A DNA stretch of 10,420 nucleotides. It comes from Anaerobacillus sp. Its GTDB lineage: Bacteria > Bacillota > Bacilli > Bacillales_H > Anaerobacillaceae. This document shows positions 1 through 6,397 of the stretch, in pieces. Each line of letters begins with the position of its first letter. Position 1 is the stretch's first letter. The notes beneath the pieces were generated by a model that saw only the letters and a program-made list of their open reading frames with translations, did not search any database and was not told the origin of the DNA. A program made the translations under genes and the position numbers. Location of the stretch: the NCBI GenBank assembly GCA_007120055.1, contig SKOL01000063.1:1-10420 (forward strand), in the 5' to 3' direction.

Positions 1-732
1 AGAGAAGAAACCGAACGTGCGAGAGCGAAATCAGAACAATCATATGAGTTAGAAAAAGCGAAACTAGATAAACAAGTGCAAGAAGAACAATTAAAACTTC
101 ATGCGCAAAAGAAAGAGGAAGATTTACGTATTCGTCATCTAGAACGTGAACGTGCGGTTAAATTAGAGGAACAAGAAGCGAAAGTGCGTAAGGCGAAAGC
201 GGATGCTGATTTCTACGAAACAACTAGAAAAGCTGAAGCTGAAGCTGAAAAAGCTCGTATCGATGGGGAAACGCAAGCAAAAATTGAACGAGAAAAAGGT
301 CTTGCTGAAGCTGATGTTATTCGTCAAAAAGGGCAAGCAGAAGCCGAGGCGAAACGTCTACTTGCAGAAGCAATTGCGCAACATGGTGAAGTTATTATCG
401 TGGAAAAACTCATCGAAATGCTCCCACAATACGCAAAAGAAATCGCAGCACCATTATCGAACATCGAATCAGTCAAAATTATTGACACTGGCGACGGAAA
501 GGGAGTAGCCTCTTACAGTAAATCGATTACGAATACGATGGCCCAAATACAAGAACCTTTAAAAGAGTTAACAGGCTTAGATGTAACGAACTTACTAACC
601 GATCTAGTCAACAGAGGTAACACACATACCGTTATGACCTCAGAAATAGCTGCTGAAAAATCGACTGATGCAACCTTTCAAGGCCCTGACCAGCCTGTTA
701 AATCTAAAGAAAACAACCCCGATGATAAATAA
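1..732 (+). CDS. floT: Flotillin-like protein, FloT/YuaG type, 3' part only
   Basis: This is the C-terminal 243 residues of a flotillin. The frame is open from the first base of the window, so the start, the N-terminal membrane segment and the SPFH/PHB domain lie to the left. A GTG at position 76 is internal. Seen: a long Ala/Glu/Lys/Arg-rich helical region with AEAEAE-type repeats (about residues 1-125 of the visible part), typical of the flotillin coiled coil. It is followed by the less charged C-terminal segment with MLPQYAKEIAAPLSNIESVKIIDTG, which resembles the conserved flotillin end, and a polar tail. Family knowledge: flotillins are membrane-associated scaffold proteins that oligomerise and organise membrane microdomains; in Bacillus subtilis, yuaG (floT) sits with an NfeD-type gene (yuaF). 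Whether such a partner precedes it here cannot be seen. FloT is preferred over FloA because of the long charged coiled coil and tail. A terminator follows the stop. Confidence 0.88.
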   Translation, partial: REETERARAKSEQSYELEKAKLDKQVQEEQLKLHAQKKEEDLRIRHLERERAVKLEEQEAKVRKAKADADFYETTRKAEAEAEKARIDGETQAKIEREKGLAEADVIRQKGQAEAEAKRLLAEAIAQHGEVIIVEKLIEMLPQYAKEIAAPLSNIESVKIIDTGDGKGVASYSKSITNTMAQIQEPLKELTGLDVTNLLTDLVNRGNTHTVMTSEIAAEKSTDATFQGPDQPVKSKENNPDDK

Positions 733-754
733 GAATAACGTTTAAATAATATTA

Positions 755-793
755 AAAGAGAGTGTCCGCTATTAAGCTGGCGCTCTTTTTTAT
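755..793 (+). terminator. Rho-independent terminator of the flotillin gene
   Basis: Stem of about 12 pairs, including some G-U pairs: positions 755-766 pair with 779-790. An inner GCT/AGC mini-stem closes an ATTA loop, and the 3' arm runs into six T residues. It lies 23 bases after the stop codon. Confidence 0.85.
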
Positions 794-984
794 TATTTTA
801 ATATTGAGGTTGTGTCGTCATGAGGTTTTTTTTTGAAAAAAGGAGGGGGATTTTCCTGAACGAGCCTCTAAAACTCGATAGAGGGGTGCTCCTGCGGTTA
901 CTCGTCGCAAAGCTGCATGATGAATTCTCTAAGGAGTTTCACATGATGTGATTGAGGTCAGTAGCTTTACAGCGAAGAGAAGGA
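794..984. other. Intergenic stretch without a convincing gene
   Basis: Between the flotillin terminator and repeat copy A I see no full gene. It holds a strong Shine-Dalgarno-like run (AAAAGGAGGGGG, 839-849) that no ATG, GTG or TTG follows at a useful distance, and a hairpin-capable segment (GAGC..GCTC with CCTCTA..TAGAGG, about 862-891). A 31-codon reading frame from CTG at 856 to TGA at 949-951 lies 9 bases after the GGAGG. CTG starts are rare, and the peptide has no recognisable features, so it is not called as a gene. Confidence 0.5.
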
Positions 985-1052
985 AATCGCCCGACTTTTA
1001 CATCGTAAATGGTGACGATTATTCGTCATGAAGGTCTTGTATGAAAAATAGA
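985..1052 (+). repeat. Interspersed repeat, copy A (plus orientation)
   Basis: This segment aligns with the reverse complement of 3761-3832 over about 70 bases, at roughly three quarters identity by eye. The shared core is CGACTTTTACAT, followed by a TARATGGYGACG-like block and a TTGTATG.AA..AATAGAC end. Copy A ends 76 bases before the ATG of the 87-residue protein and points towards it. In copy A, a TGACGA-TTAT-TCGTCA hairpin (1013-1028) can form; this is not conserved in copy B. Confidence 0.7.
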
Positions 1053-1092
1053 CCGTTATAGGAAAATTAAATGTATGTTTCTTTTTACATGA

Positions 1093-1116
1093 TTTAAACT
1101 AACAAAAAAGTTTAAA
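1093..1116 (+). promoter_or_regulatory. AT-rich inverted repeat just before a ribosome binding site
   Basis: Perfect 8-bp arms TTTAAACT (1093-1100) and AGTTTAAA (1109-1116) are separated by AACAAAAA. The right arm directly abuts the GGTG/GAGG ribosome binding region of the next gene. It could be a small 5' UTR hairpin or a protein-binding palindrome. All but two of its pairs are A-T, so chance cannot be excluded. Confidence 0.35.
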
Positions 1117-1128
1117 GGTGTGAGGAAA

Positions 1129-1392
1129 ATGACTAATATTCCAATTGAACAAGCGATGTTAGCAATTCAACAATCTAAATTAGCTATCCAGCAAGGACTG
1201 ATCAAAGCAAATCCAGATCAGTTTAATATGGTAGAAAAGCAGTTGCTCGCAGCTCAAGAGGCAATTAGTGAGGCGAAGTTAAAAGTAAGTGCGAATGAAG
1301 AGCAAATTTTAAATCAAGCCAATCAAAGTGTAGAAGATGCTATTGTCCAACTGCACGAAAGCCATCGTGATTCGAACTTACAACAAGGATAG
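1129..1392 (+). CDS. Small helical protein of unknown function (87 aa)
   Basis: I do not recognise this protein with certainty. It is 87 residues, without a signal peptide, membrane segment or cysteine, rich in Gln, Ala, Glu and Lys, and predicted almost wholly helical. A LAIQQ motif occurs twice near the start (about residues 10-22), and an Asn/Pro turn (about 27-30) separates two helical halves. This suggests a two-helix or coiled-coil protein. It is loosely reminiscent of the small DUF2524/YtzC proteins of Bacillus, but the resemblance is too weak to assign. The ATG at 1129 is chosen over an in-frame GTG at 1120: AAAGGTG (1114-1120) and GAGG (1122-1125) sit upstream of the ATG, and the GTG would lie inside that binding site. 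It stands alone, with repeat copy A upstream and the cell wall hydrolase 105 bases downstream. Confidence 0.75.
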   Translation: MTNIPIEQAMLAIQQSKLAIQQGLIKANPDQFNMVEKQLLAAQEAISEAKLKVSANEEQILNQANQSVEDAIVQLHESHRDSNLQQG

Positions 1393-1497
1393 ATTAAAAA
1401 CTTCGGATGTCAAATATGCACACAATATAAAAAACGATTATTTTTTCTTTTTTAGGTAACCTTAAAGAGAAACTATCGATAAAGGAGAATAAACCTC

Positions 1498-2535
1498 ATG
1501 AGAAAAAACAATATACGTATTTTCATTCTAACGATCTCTATTCTAGCGTTATTAACATCACCAGTTCTTGCTTTTTATGAAGATGTTCCTGAAGCAGGAA
1601 TTGCCATTAACGGAACTATGGTAGATGGGATTAAACCGATCAAAATTGCAGGAGATTATTACATACCGTTTACACACTTATCTAAATTACTAGGGTACAA
1701 TGATATTCGCTTTGAAAGTGGGACAAAAACATATCAAGTAACCGATGGCTCTACAATAGTCCGGTTAACCATGGGAGGATACAGAGCACGTAGAGGTGAC
1801 GACTTCATTAATATTGATCCACCTAGATGGATTAACGAAACAGCGTATGTATCTTTAGAAGCAGGTGGGAAGCTTTTTAATTCATTTATTTCCTTTAAAC
1901 GGGAAAATGGATCTATTCAAGTAGAAAAACCAGCGAGCAAGTACCGTGTTCAAGCAGGTGATACATTATGGTTGATTTCAAAGGCGCATCATACTTCTGT
2001 TGCTCAATTAAAAGCAGCAAACAATTTAACATCCAATATTATTCAACCTGGTCAGCTGTTGAAAATTCCACCACGTGAACAAACGAAAGAAGATGAGCCA
2101 ATTAAAGAAACTCGCCCACCAGCACCTAAAGAACGAGAAGAGCCACAAATTCGTACCGCATTAATCGAGGCTGCCAAAAGATTTATCGGTGCAGGATATA
2201 AGTTTGGAGCAACCTTAGATGAAGCACCCAATTTATTTGATTGTTCATCGTATACACAATATGTTTTTCAACATAAAGGAGTTCAAATTCCGAGAACATC
2301 AAGGCAACAAGCGGGAATTGGTATTCCAGTAACTACGTTAAAGCAAGGAGATTTATTATTCTTCACATCACCATCACTATACTCTGATGGTCGAGTTGGA
2401 CATGTTGGAATTTATATGGACGGAGGTCATATGATTCACGCCTCATCTTCTAGAGGAGTTCATATTACTGAAGATGTTTTAAATAACCCTTATTGGGGGC
2501 AAAATTATTTATTTGCTAAGCGAGTTATTGACTAA
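1498..2535 (+). CDS. Secreted peptidoglycan hydrolase: stalk domain, LysM, NlpC/P60
   Basis: Predicted exported DL-endopeptidase of 345 residues that cuts peptide stems of peptidoglycan. Residues 1-25 form a Sec signal peptide ending in SPVLA. Residues ~34-143 resemble the copper amine oxidase N-terminal-like stalk domain (AINGTMVDG...YYIPFTHLSKLLGY...), which is thought to be non-catalytic. Residues 149-192 are one LysM peptidoglycan-binding domain (YRVQAGDTLWLIS...IIQPGQLLKIP). A Pro/Glu-rich linker (~193-216) leads to an NlpC/P60 domain at ~217-345, with the catalytic Cys249 in FDCSSY, His302 in GHVGIY and His314 in MIHASS. The triad therefore looks intact. AAAGGAG at 1481-1487 is 10 bases before the ATG. 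LysM plus NlpC/P60 matches the LytE/LytF/CwlS type of B. subtilis enzymes, but those lack the stalk domain and usually carry several LysM repeats. No clear promoter was seen, so co-transcription with the preceding small gene is possible. Confidence 0.9.
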   Translation: MRKNNIRIFILTISILALLTSPVLAFYEDVPEAGIAINGTMVDGIKPIKIAGDYYIPFTHLSKLLGYNDIRFESGTKTYQVTDGSTIVRLTMGGYRARRGDDFINIDPPRWINETAYVSLEAGGKLFNSFISFKRENGSIQVEKPASKYRVQAGDTLWLISKAHHTSVAQLKAANNLTSNIIQPGQLLKIPPREQTKEDEPIKETRPPAPKEREEPQIRTALIEAAKRFIGAGYKFGATLDEAPNLFDCSSYTQYVFQHKGVQIPRTSRQQAGIGIPVTTLKQGDLLFFTSPSLYSDGRVGHVGIYMDGGHMIHASSSRGVHITEDVLNNPYWGQNYLFAKRVID

Positions 2536-2561
2536 GAGCAAGTGCATAAGCAAATAAAAAT

Positions 2562-2602
2562 AAAAAAGGCTTATCGTCAAGTTGTGGCGATAGCCTTTTT
2601 TG
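2562..2602 (+). terminator. Rho-independent terminator after the cell wall hydrolase
   Basis: AAAAAAGGCT..ATCG (2562-2576) pairs with CGATAGCCTTTTTT (2588-2601) with a single bulged T. The loop is TCAAGTTGTGG. The A-run on the left arm could also let it act on the minus strand. Confidence 0.9.
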
Positions 2603-2709
2603 TAAAAGATAAGAAAGCATTTTGAACTTGGAAAGGTGTCTAATCCCGGCACATTTCGCTGATATTATAGAAGAGATCTTTTTAAATAGGATGTTGATTT
2701 ATATAGATA

Positions 2710-2729
2710 CTTCACCAATGACGGTGAAG
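2710..2729 (-). other. Hairpin downstream of the exonuclease gene
   Basis: CTTCACC (2710-2716) and GGTGAAG (2723-2729) form a perfect 7-bp stem with a six-base loop, 27 bases beyond the stop of the minus-strand exonuclease gene. The sequence that follows on the minus strand is AT-rich but has no T-run, so it is at best a weak terminator or a 3'-end stabilising hairpin. Confidence 0.35.
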
Positions 2730-2756
2730 CTTGTAATATTCGTTTCTCAAATATCT

Positions 2757-3695
2757 TTATGCGGCAACGGCAATTGTTTTTAGTGGCTTAGTCATATGTT
2801 CATATAAAATAAAGATTTTACTGCCGAACGAACAGTGTTCATTGTAGCTTGCGAGCATCTCTTCATAAAAGTCTACGATTAAGCGCACGTTTAATAAAAC
2901 CTCTTCACCAAAAATACGTGATCGGTTGATCAAGATATTTTCGTATTTTTTCACAAGCTTTTTTGTTCGTTTTAATATTTTATTGGCATGGCGTATATTT
3001 GAAATTGGTTGTATATTATTGACTAACGTTTGCAGGTCTATTTGAATTCGCTGATTAATTTTATCATTTATGCTCTCGTTTAAATCGATGTTACTGCCAT
3101 TAAATACGAAATGATTTAACATAATTACGTCGGTTTTGACGAGTTCCTGATTAAAAGCGAGATAAACTCGAAGTGTATTATAGGCATCAAACATTGGATT
3201 ATGCATGTCACCTTCAAATTTTAACCCATAAAGGGCTAACGCATTTTCTACAGAAGGGTTTATTTTCGTGACCCGCTTAGAAAACGTTTTTTGAAAATCA
3301 TTGTAACGTGCTTCGATGCTACTAATCGTCGAAGTCGATATATTATATCGCTTAGCGTCTAACTGTAGGCGTGAAAGGTCGTTGACAGACCAAGAAAAAA
3401 AGCGGCTTATTTCGATTTCACCAATCCAACGTATAAATTCATTTAATACATAAGGAAAGCTGTTCGCCTTAGCTAAATCTTCATCCTCGATACACGTTAA
3501 ATTTTTACAAAAATCACTTAAAGGTTCCGTTTCTTCCGGTTGAATATAGGAAACAAAAAATGTAATGTTTTCAGTTTCTAAGTCATACTTCACGGCGCCT
3601 AATCGGATCGCTTCCATACTCGCAAACGGCATTCCTTGTTCAGAACAAAGCATTTCGAAATCAAAAAAGATAAATTGTTTAACTTCAGCCAACAT
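2757..3695 (-). CDS. KapD-like DEDDh 3'-5' exonuclease with C-terminal extension
   Basis: Predicted 3'-5' exonuclease of the DnaQ/RNase T superfamily, 312 residues. The five catalytic residues of the DEDDh set can be placed: Asp12 and Glu14 in FFDFEM, Asp106 in SWSVNDLSRL, and His165 with Asp170 in HNPMFDAYNTLRVY. Enzyme activity is therefore plausible, on DNA or RNA. The N-terminal ~185 residues correspond to the KapD/Eri-1-like exonuclease fold; KapD of B. subtilis (about 205 aa) is known as an inhibitor of the KinA route to sporulation. The remaining ~125 residues (FVFNGSNID...to the end) are a Lys/Asn/Ile-rich, mostly helical extension that I do not recognise. The strong AAAGGAGG at 3700-3707 is only 4 bases from the ATG; the TTG at the second codon would have a 7-base spacing and is an alternative start. 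A sigma-A promoter lies just upstream. The gene may be transcribed alone despite the same-strand DUF2935 gene upstream. Confidence 0.8.
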   Translation of the reverse strand: MLAEVKQFIFFDFEMLCSEQGMPFASMEAIRLGAVKYDLETENITFFVSYIQPEETEPLSDFCKNLTCIEDEDLAKANSFPYVLNEFIRWIGEIEISRFFSWSVNDLSRLQLDAKRYNISTSTISSIEARYNDFQKTFSKRVTKINPSVENALALYGLKFEGDMHNPMFDAYNTLRVYLAFNQELVKTDVIMLNHFVFNGSNIDLNESINDKINQRIQIDLQTLVNNIQPISNIRHANKILKRTKKLVKKYENILINRSRIFGEEVLLNVRLIVDFYEEMLASYNEHCSFGSKIFILYEHMTKPLKTIAVAA

Positions 3696-3727
3696 CCTTC
3701 CTCCTTTCTGTATATATCCAATAAACC

Positions 3728-3756
3728 ATTATAAGAGCATAAACATTACAAAACAA
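3728..3756 (-). promoter_or_regulatory. Sigma-A promoter of the KapD-like exonuclease gene
   Basis: Read on the minus strand: -35 TTGTTT (3751-3756), a 17-base spacer, and a perfect -10 TATAAT (3728-3733). The expected transcript start lies about 25 bases before the start codon. The -35 box abuts the end of repeat copy B. Confidence 0.7.
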
Positions 3757-3760
3757 TGTC

Positions 3761-3832
3761 TATTTATTTCCATACAAAACCACCATGAAGGTAACCGTCG
3801 CCATCTAACATGTAAAAGTCGGACGGCGATCC
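3761..3832 (-). repeat. Interspersed repeat, copy B (minus orientation)
   Basis: The reverse complement matches 985-1052 (copy A), with a shared core CGACTTTTACAT and similar flanks on both sides. It ends a few bases before the -35 box of the exonuclease promoter and points to that gene, so it lies upstream of the start of transcription rather than in the leader. One frame through copy B is open for about 20 codons (SDFYMLDGDGYLHGGFVWK then stop), and copy A has a partly similar translation. This could mean a decayed coding fragment or be coincidence. Confidence 0.7.
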
Positions 3833-3856
3833 AAACCAACAAACCAACAAACCAAC
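3833..3856. repeat. Short tandem repeat, three AAACCAAC units
   Basis: Three perfect head-to-tail copies of the 8-mer AAACCAAC (3833-3840, 3841-3848, 3849-3856), lying 10 bases past the stop of the DUF2935 gene and next to repeat copy B. It is probably a slippage-type microrepeat in non-coding sequence. Confidence 0.85.
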
Positions 3857-3865
3857 TATCTAACC

Positions 3866-4693
3866 TTAATTAAAAGAAGGCTTCGTTAACGGACAATCAA
3901 CGGTTAATGGCTTTAATTCTGGTGCATAATAACTTAATTTGTTAAAGAAATAACACGTTTCAGGAATATGGTGTTCTAAGAAACGTAGCGTTGTTCTGTT
4001 AAATACTTCGGTCCCGACGTAAAGTCTAATAACTTCTTCAACAAATCGGTACATCTCAATAGTCGTCTCCCCAACTTGCCTAGATAATCGTTGTTGTCTT
4101 GGAATCCCAGGTGGAGAAAAGCGCAAAAACGAACGCATTTGCTTATTTTGAACAAGAAATCCTTGGAATCTACTTATATACAAATCTAATTGATGGGTGA
4201 TCTCCAGCTCTATAGGGTCAATGATATTTCGGGCAAGTACAGCATGGCCTAATTGGTCTTCTAACCATAAGTCTAGTAAGTCTATTAAAGGTAGCGGTGG
4301 ATAATCTTGACCATTAACATAGTACGATAAAATTCGTATATATTCTTCATTTTCACTTAAAGTGCCATTTAAGTACGTAGGGGTTAAATTTAAGTTCACT
4401 TGATTTTGTACCCGTAAACTTTGCATTAAACCCTCAAATTGAAAATAGCCCGTCGCGATCGGCCATGCTTCTTTTGAAAACTCGATGAGTTCTCTGGAAG
4501 AAACATTTAAGTTTCTCTCGATCTGAGCTAATTTTTTCCGTAACGAAACTATAGCTTCAATGTACTGGTTGGCTCTTTTTACGTATTCATGTTCACTAGG
4601 TGACAAATGATCACGAATGAAGTAGGCATGATCCTCCAATATTTCTAACCAAAATGAATGTTCGTCCCACGGTCTGATCGCTTGTGAATTCAT
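3866..4693 (-). CDS. DUF2935 family protein (275 aa)
   Basis: Belongs to the DUF2935 family, found mainly in Bacillaceae and relatives; its function is unknown. The protein is all-helical and built of two related halves. The first opens with DEHSFWLEILEDHAYFIRD (about residues 10-28; Glu11, His12, Glu17, His22). The second has LLDLWLEDQLGHAVLARNI (about 140-158; Glu145, His150). Repeated Glu/His positions on helices suggest a ferritin-like four-helix bundle that may bind metal; this is inference. It is soluble, with no signal peptide. The start at 4693 is preferred over an in-frame ATG at 4714 because AAGGGAG lies 11 bases before the former, while no ribosome binding site precedes the latter. 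It is divergent from gerA across about 190 bases, so a shared regulatory region is possible. I see no obvious terminator. Confidence 0.8.
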   Translation of the reverse strand: MNSQAIRPWDEHSFWLEILEDHAYFIRDHLSPSEHEYVKRANQYIEAIVSLRKKLAQIERNLNVSSRELIEFSKEAWPIATGYFQFEGLMQSLRVQNQVNLNLTPTYLNGTLSENEEYIRILSYYVNGQDYPPLPLIDLLDLWLEDQLGHAVLARNIIDPIELEITHQLDLYISRFQGFLVQNKQMRSFLRFSPPGIPRQQRLSRQVGETTIEMYRFVEEVIRLYVGTEVFNRTTLRFLEHHIPETCYFFNKLSYYAPELKPLTVDCPLTKPSFN

Positions 4694-4796
4694 TTGTTTA
4701 AAAACTCCCTTCATTTAGCTTTGTGCTTGTTTTATATTCTCCTAAAAATGTATATGTTTTTTGAAGATCTTAAATGCGAGCGACTACCGCGAAAAC

Positions 4797-4825
4797 TGAA
4801 TAAAAAGTGGGGCATTTAGTATATT
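4797..4825 (+). promoter_or_regulatory. Candidate promoter of the germination operon, sigma-G-like
   Basis: TGAATA (4797-4802), a 17-base gap and TATATT (4820-4825) precede the gerA start by about 57 bases. The GAATA part fits the sigma-G -35 consensus, and known ger operons are expressed in the forespore under sigma-G. The -10 box agrees only partly (CATnMTA expected), so this is a tentative call. Confidence 0.3.
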
Positions 4826-4882
4826 TATCCTTTTCTTTGCAAACTTTAACAGTGAGTTCTTTTATTTGGGGGTGATTTCACG

Positions 4883-6385
4883 ATGTATTATAAAAAGTGG
4901 GAAAAGCAGACAAAACTAAAAAACGTTAATCGTGAAGCATCAATCCAGGAAACAGAGCAGCAAAATAGCACGGATGAAAATGAAGAACCGACTTTTGAGG
5001 AAGTAATGAAGCTATTTAATGACTGTGATGATTTAGAACACAAAACGTTTTCAGAACTTGGGACAGATCTTATCTATTTTAGTCCACTTGTAGATGACAA
5101 AAAAGTAGAAGATGAAATTATCAATTCAATTTATTCGTCAACAACAGAAGAAATTAAAAATTGGGTCAAAAAGAAGGACATCCCTGAAGCGACGTCAATG
5201 AAAGATATAAAAGATGAAATTTTATCTGGCAGTGTGGCGATCTTTTTTGAAAATAAAACATATTATTATAACGTTTATGGACCTGAAATCAGAGGGATCG
5301 ATAAAAGTGAAACTGAAACTGTGATTGTTGGGGCTCACGACGCGTTTGTAGAAGATATTACTACGAATTTATCATTAGTTAGGAGACGAGTGAAAAGCTC
5401 GAACTTAAAAACGATCAAGCTTAAGGTTGGGGAAGTCACAAAGACCGATGTTTACGTATTATATATCGATGGAATTGCTGACAGTGATATGGTCTCAGAA
5501 ATGAAAGAAAGAATTTCAAAAATTGAAGTTGATTCAGTTTATGACACGAATATGTTAGCGCAATTAATTGATGAAGTTCCTGATTCTCTTTTTCCACAAT
5601 ACTTTAGTACAGAACTTCCAGATGTTGTTCGTTCAAAATTAGTATCAGGTAAAATGGTTGTCCTTTTAGATACAAGTCCGATTGCGATTAGTGCACCTTC
5701 AAGTTTTTTTGAATTTATCCAATCTCCTGATGACTACAATCAACGGTGGTTACTAGGGACGGGTTTACGAATATTGCGTGCGGTTGCTATTTTTATTACT
5801 TTATCGTTTACAGCGATGTATGTTGCTGTCATCTCTTTTCATTACGAAGTGTTACCAGAAGATTTATTAATTACATTAGCAGAATCAAGAGCGAGAGTTC
5901 CGTTTCCACCATTAATTGAAGCACTACTAATGGAAGTAACAATTGAATTATTAAGAGAAGCTGGTGCGAGATTACCGACAAAAATCGGGCAAACGATTGG
6001 GATTGTTGGTGGGATTGTCATTGGACAAGCCGCCGTTGAAGCTGGTCTAACGAGTAATATCCTAATTATTGCCGTTGCGAGCTCTGCGATCGCATCGTTT
6101 GTGTTGCCGAATTATAACATGAGTAGTTCAATTCGTATCGTCCGCTTTTTCTTAATTATTTTAGCTGGATTTTCAGGAATTTTCGGAATTGTTTTTGGTA
6201 TAGCTTTAATAGCAATACACCTTGCTAGCTTAACGAGTTTAAAAACACCATATTTAATTCCAATGTCACCATTTTATTGGAAAGACTGGGTCGATACGTT
6301 TATCCGTGGGCCGTATTGGGCGATGAAACATAGACCTACACAAACGAAAACAGATAATAATGAAGTCAATAAAATGAAGCAATAA
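4883..6385 (+). CDS. Spore germination receptor subunit A (GerA family, GerAA-like)
   Basis: A subunit of a Ger-type nutrient germinant receptor in the inner membrane of the dormant spore, 500 residues. Residues ~1-290 form the hydrophilic N-terminal region, with an acidic Glu/Asn-rich head (20-50) and the conserved stretch ETVIVGAHDAFVEDITTNLSLVRRR (145-169). The C-terminal membrane domain starts near residue 295 (RILRAVAIFITLSFTAMYVAVISFHYEVLP) and includes the family hallmark SRARVPFPPLIEALLMEVTIELLREAGARLP (335-365). Hydrophobic segments follow at about 368-387, 391-409 and 420-450, then the PYLIPMSPF end. Length and motifs are normal, so it looks functional. GGGGGTGAT (4868-4876) serves as ribosome binding site. 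First gene of gerA-gerB-gerC, with a 12-base gap to gerB. Which nutrient it senses cannot be told from sequence. I cannot decide between the GerA, GerB, GerK or YndDEF-like branches. Confidence 0.93.
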   Translation: MYYKKWEKQTKLKNVNREASIQETEQQNSTDENEEPTFEEVMKLFNDCDDLEHKTFSELGTDLIYFSPLVDDKKVEDEIINSIYSSTTEEIKNWVKKKDIPEATSMKDIKDEILSGSVAIFFENKTYYYNVYGPEIRGIDKSETETVIVGAHDAFVEDITTNLSLVRRRVKSSNLKTIKLKVGEVTKTDVYVLYIDGIADSDMVSEMKERISKIEVDSVYDTNMLAQLIDEVPDSLFPQYFSTELPDVVRSKLVSGKMVVLLDTSPIAISAPSSFFEFIQSPDDYNQRWLLGTGLRILRAVAIFITLSFTAMYVAVISFHYEVLPEDLLITLAESRARVPFPPLIEALLMEVTIELLREAGARLPTKIGQTIGIVGGIVIGQAAVEAGLTSNILIIAVASSAIASFVLPNYNMSSSIRIVRFFLIILAGFSGIFGIVFGIALIAIHLASLTSLKTPYLIPMSPFYWKDWVDTFIRGPYWAMKHRPTQTKTDNNEVNKMKQ

Positions 6386-6397
6386 AGGGTCGATGAT

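Noticed and set aside
203..508. Reading frame inside the flotillin gene
   Set aside because: Lys/Leu-rich shadow of the repetitive coiled-coil coding sequence in another frame.
1393..1497. Promoter for the cell wall hydrolase (TATAAA near 1425)
   Set aside because: No -35 box at 16-18 bases and no convincing match to sporulation sigma-factor consensus.
2710..2729. Standard Rho-independent terminator for the exonuclease gene
   Set aside because: The stem is perfect, but no T-run follows on the minus strand, so it is listed only as a hairpin.
3833..3856. CRISPR-like array
   Set aside because: The AAACCAAC units are only 8 bp, contiguous and without spacers; no cas gene is present.
3565..3873. 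Plus-strand 102-codon reading frame
   Set aside because: It overlaps the start of the exonuclease gene, its promoter, repeat copy B and the AAACCAAC triplet, and has no sensible protein features.
4694..4714. ATG at 4714 as start of the DUF2935 gene
   Set aside because: No ribosome binding site before it; the AAGGGAG lies downstream of this ATG and serves the ATG at 4693.
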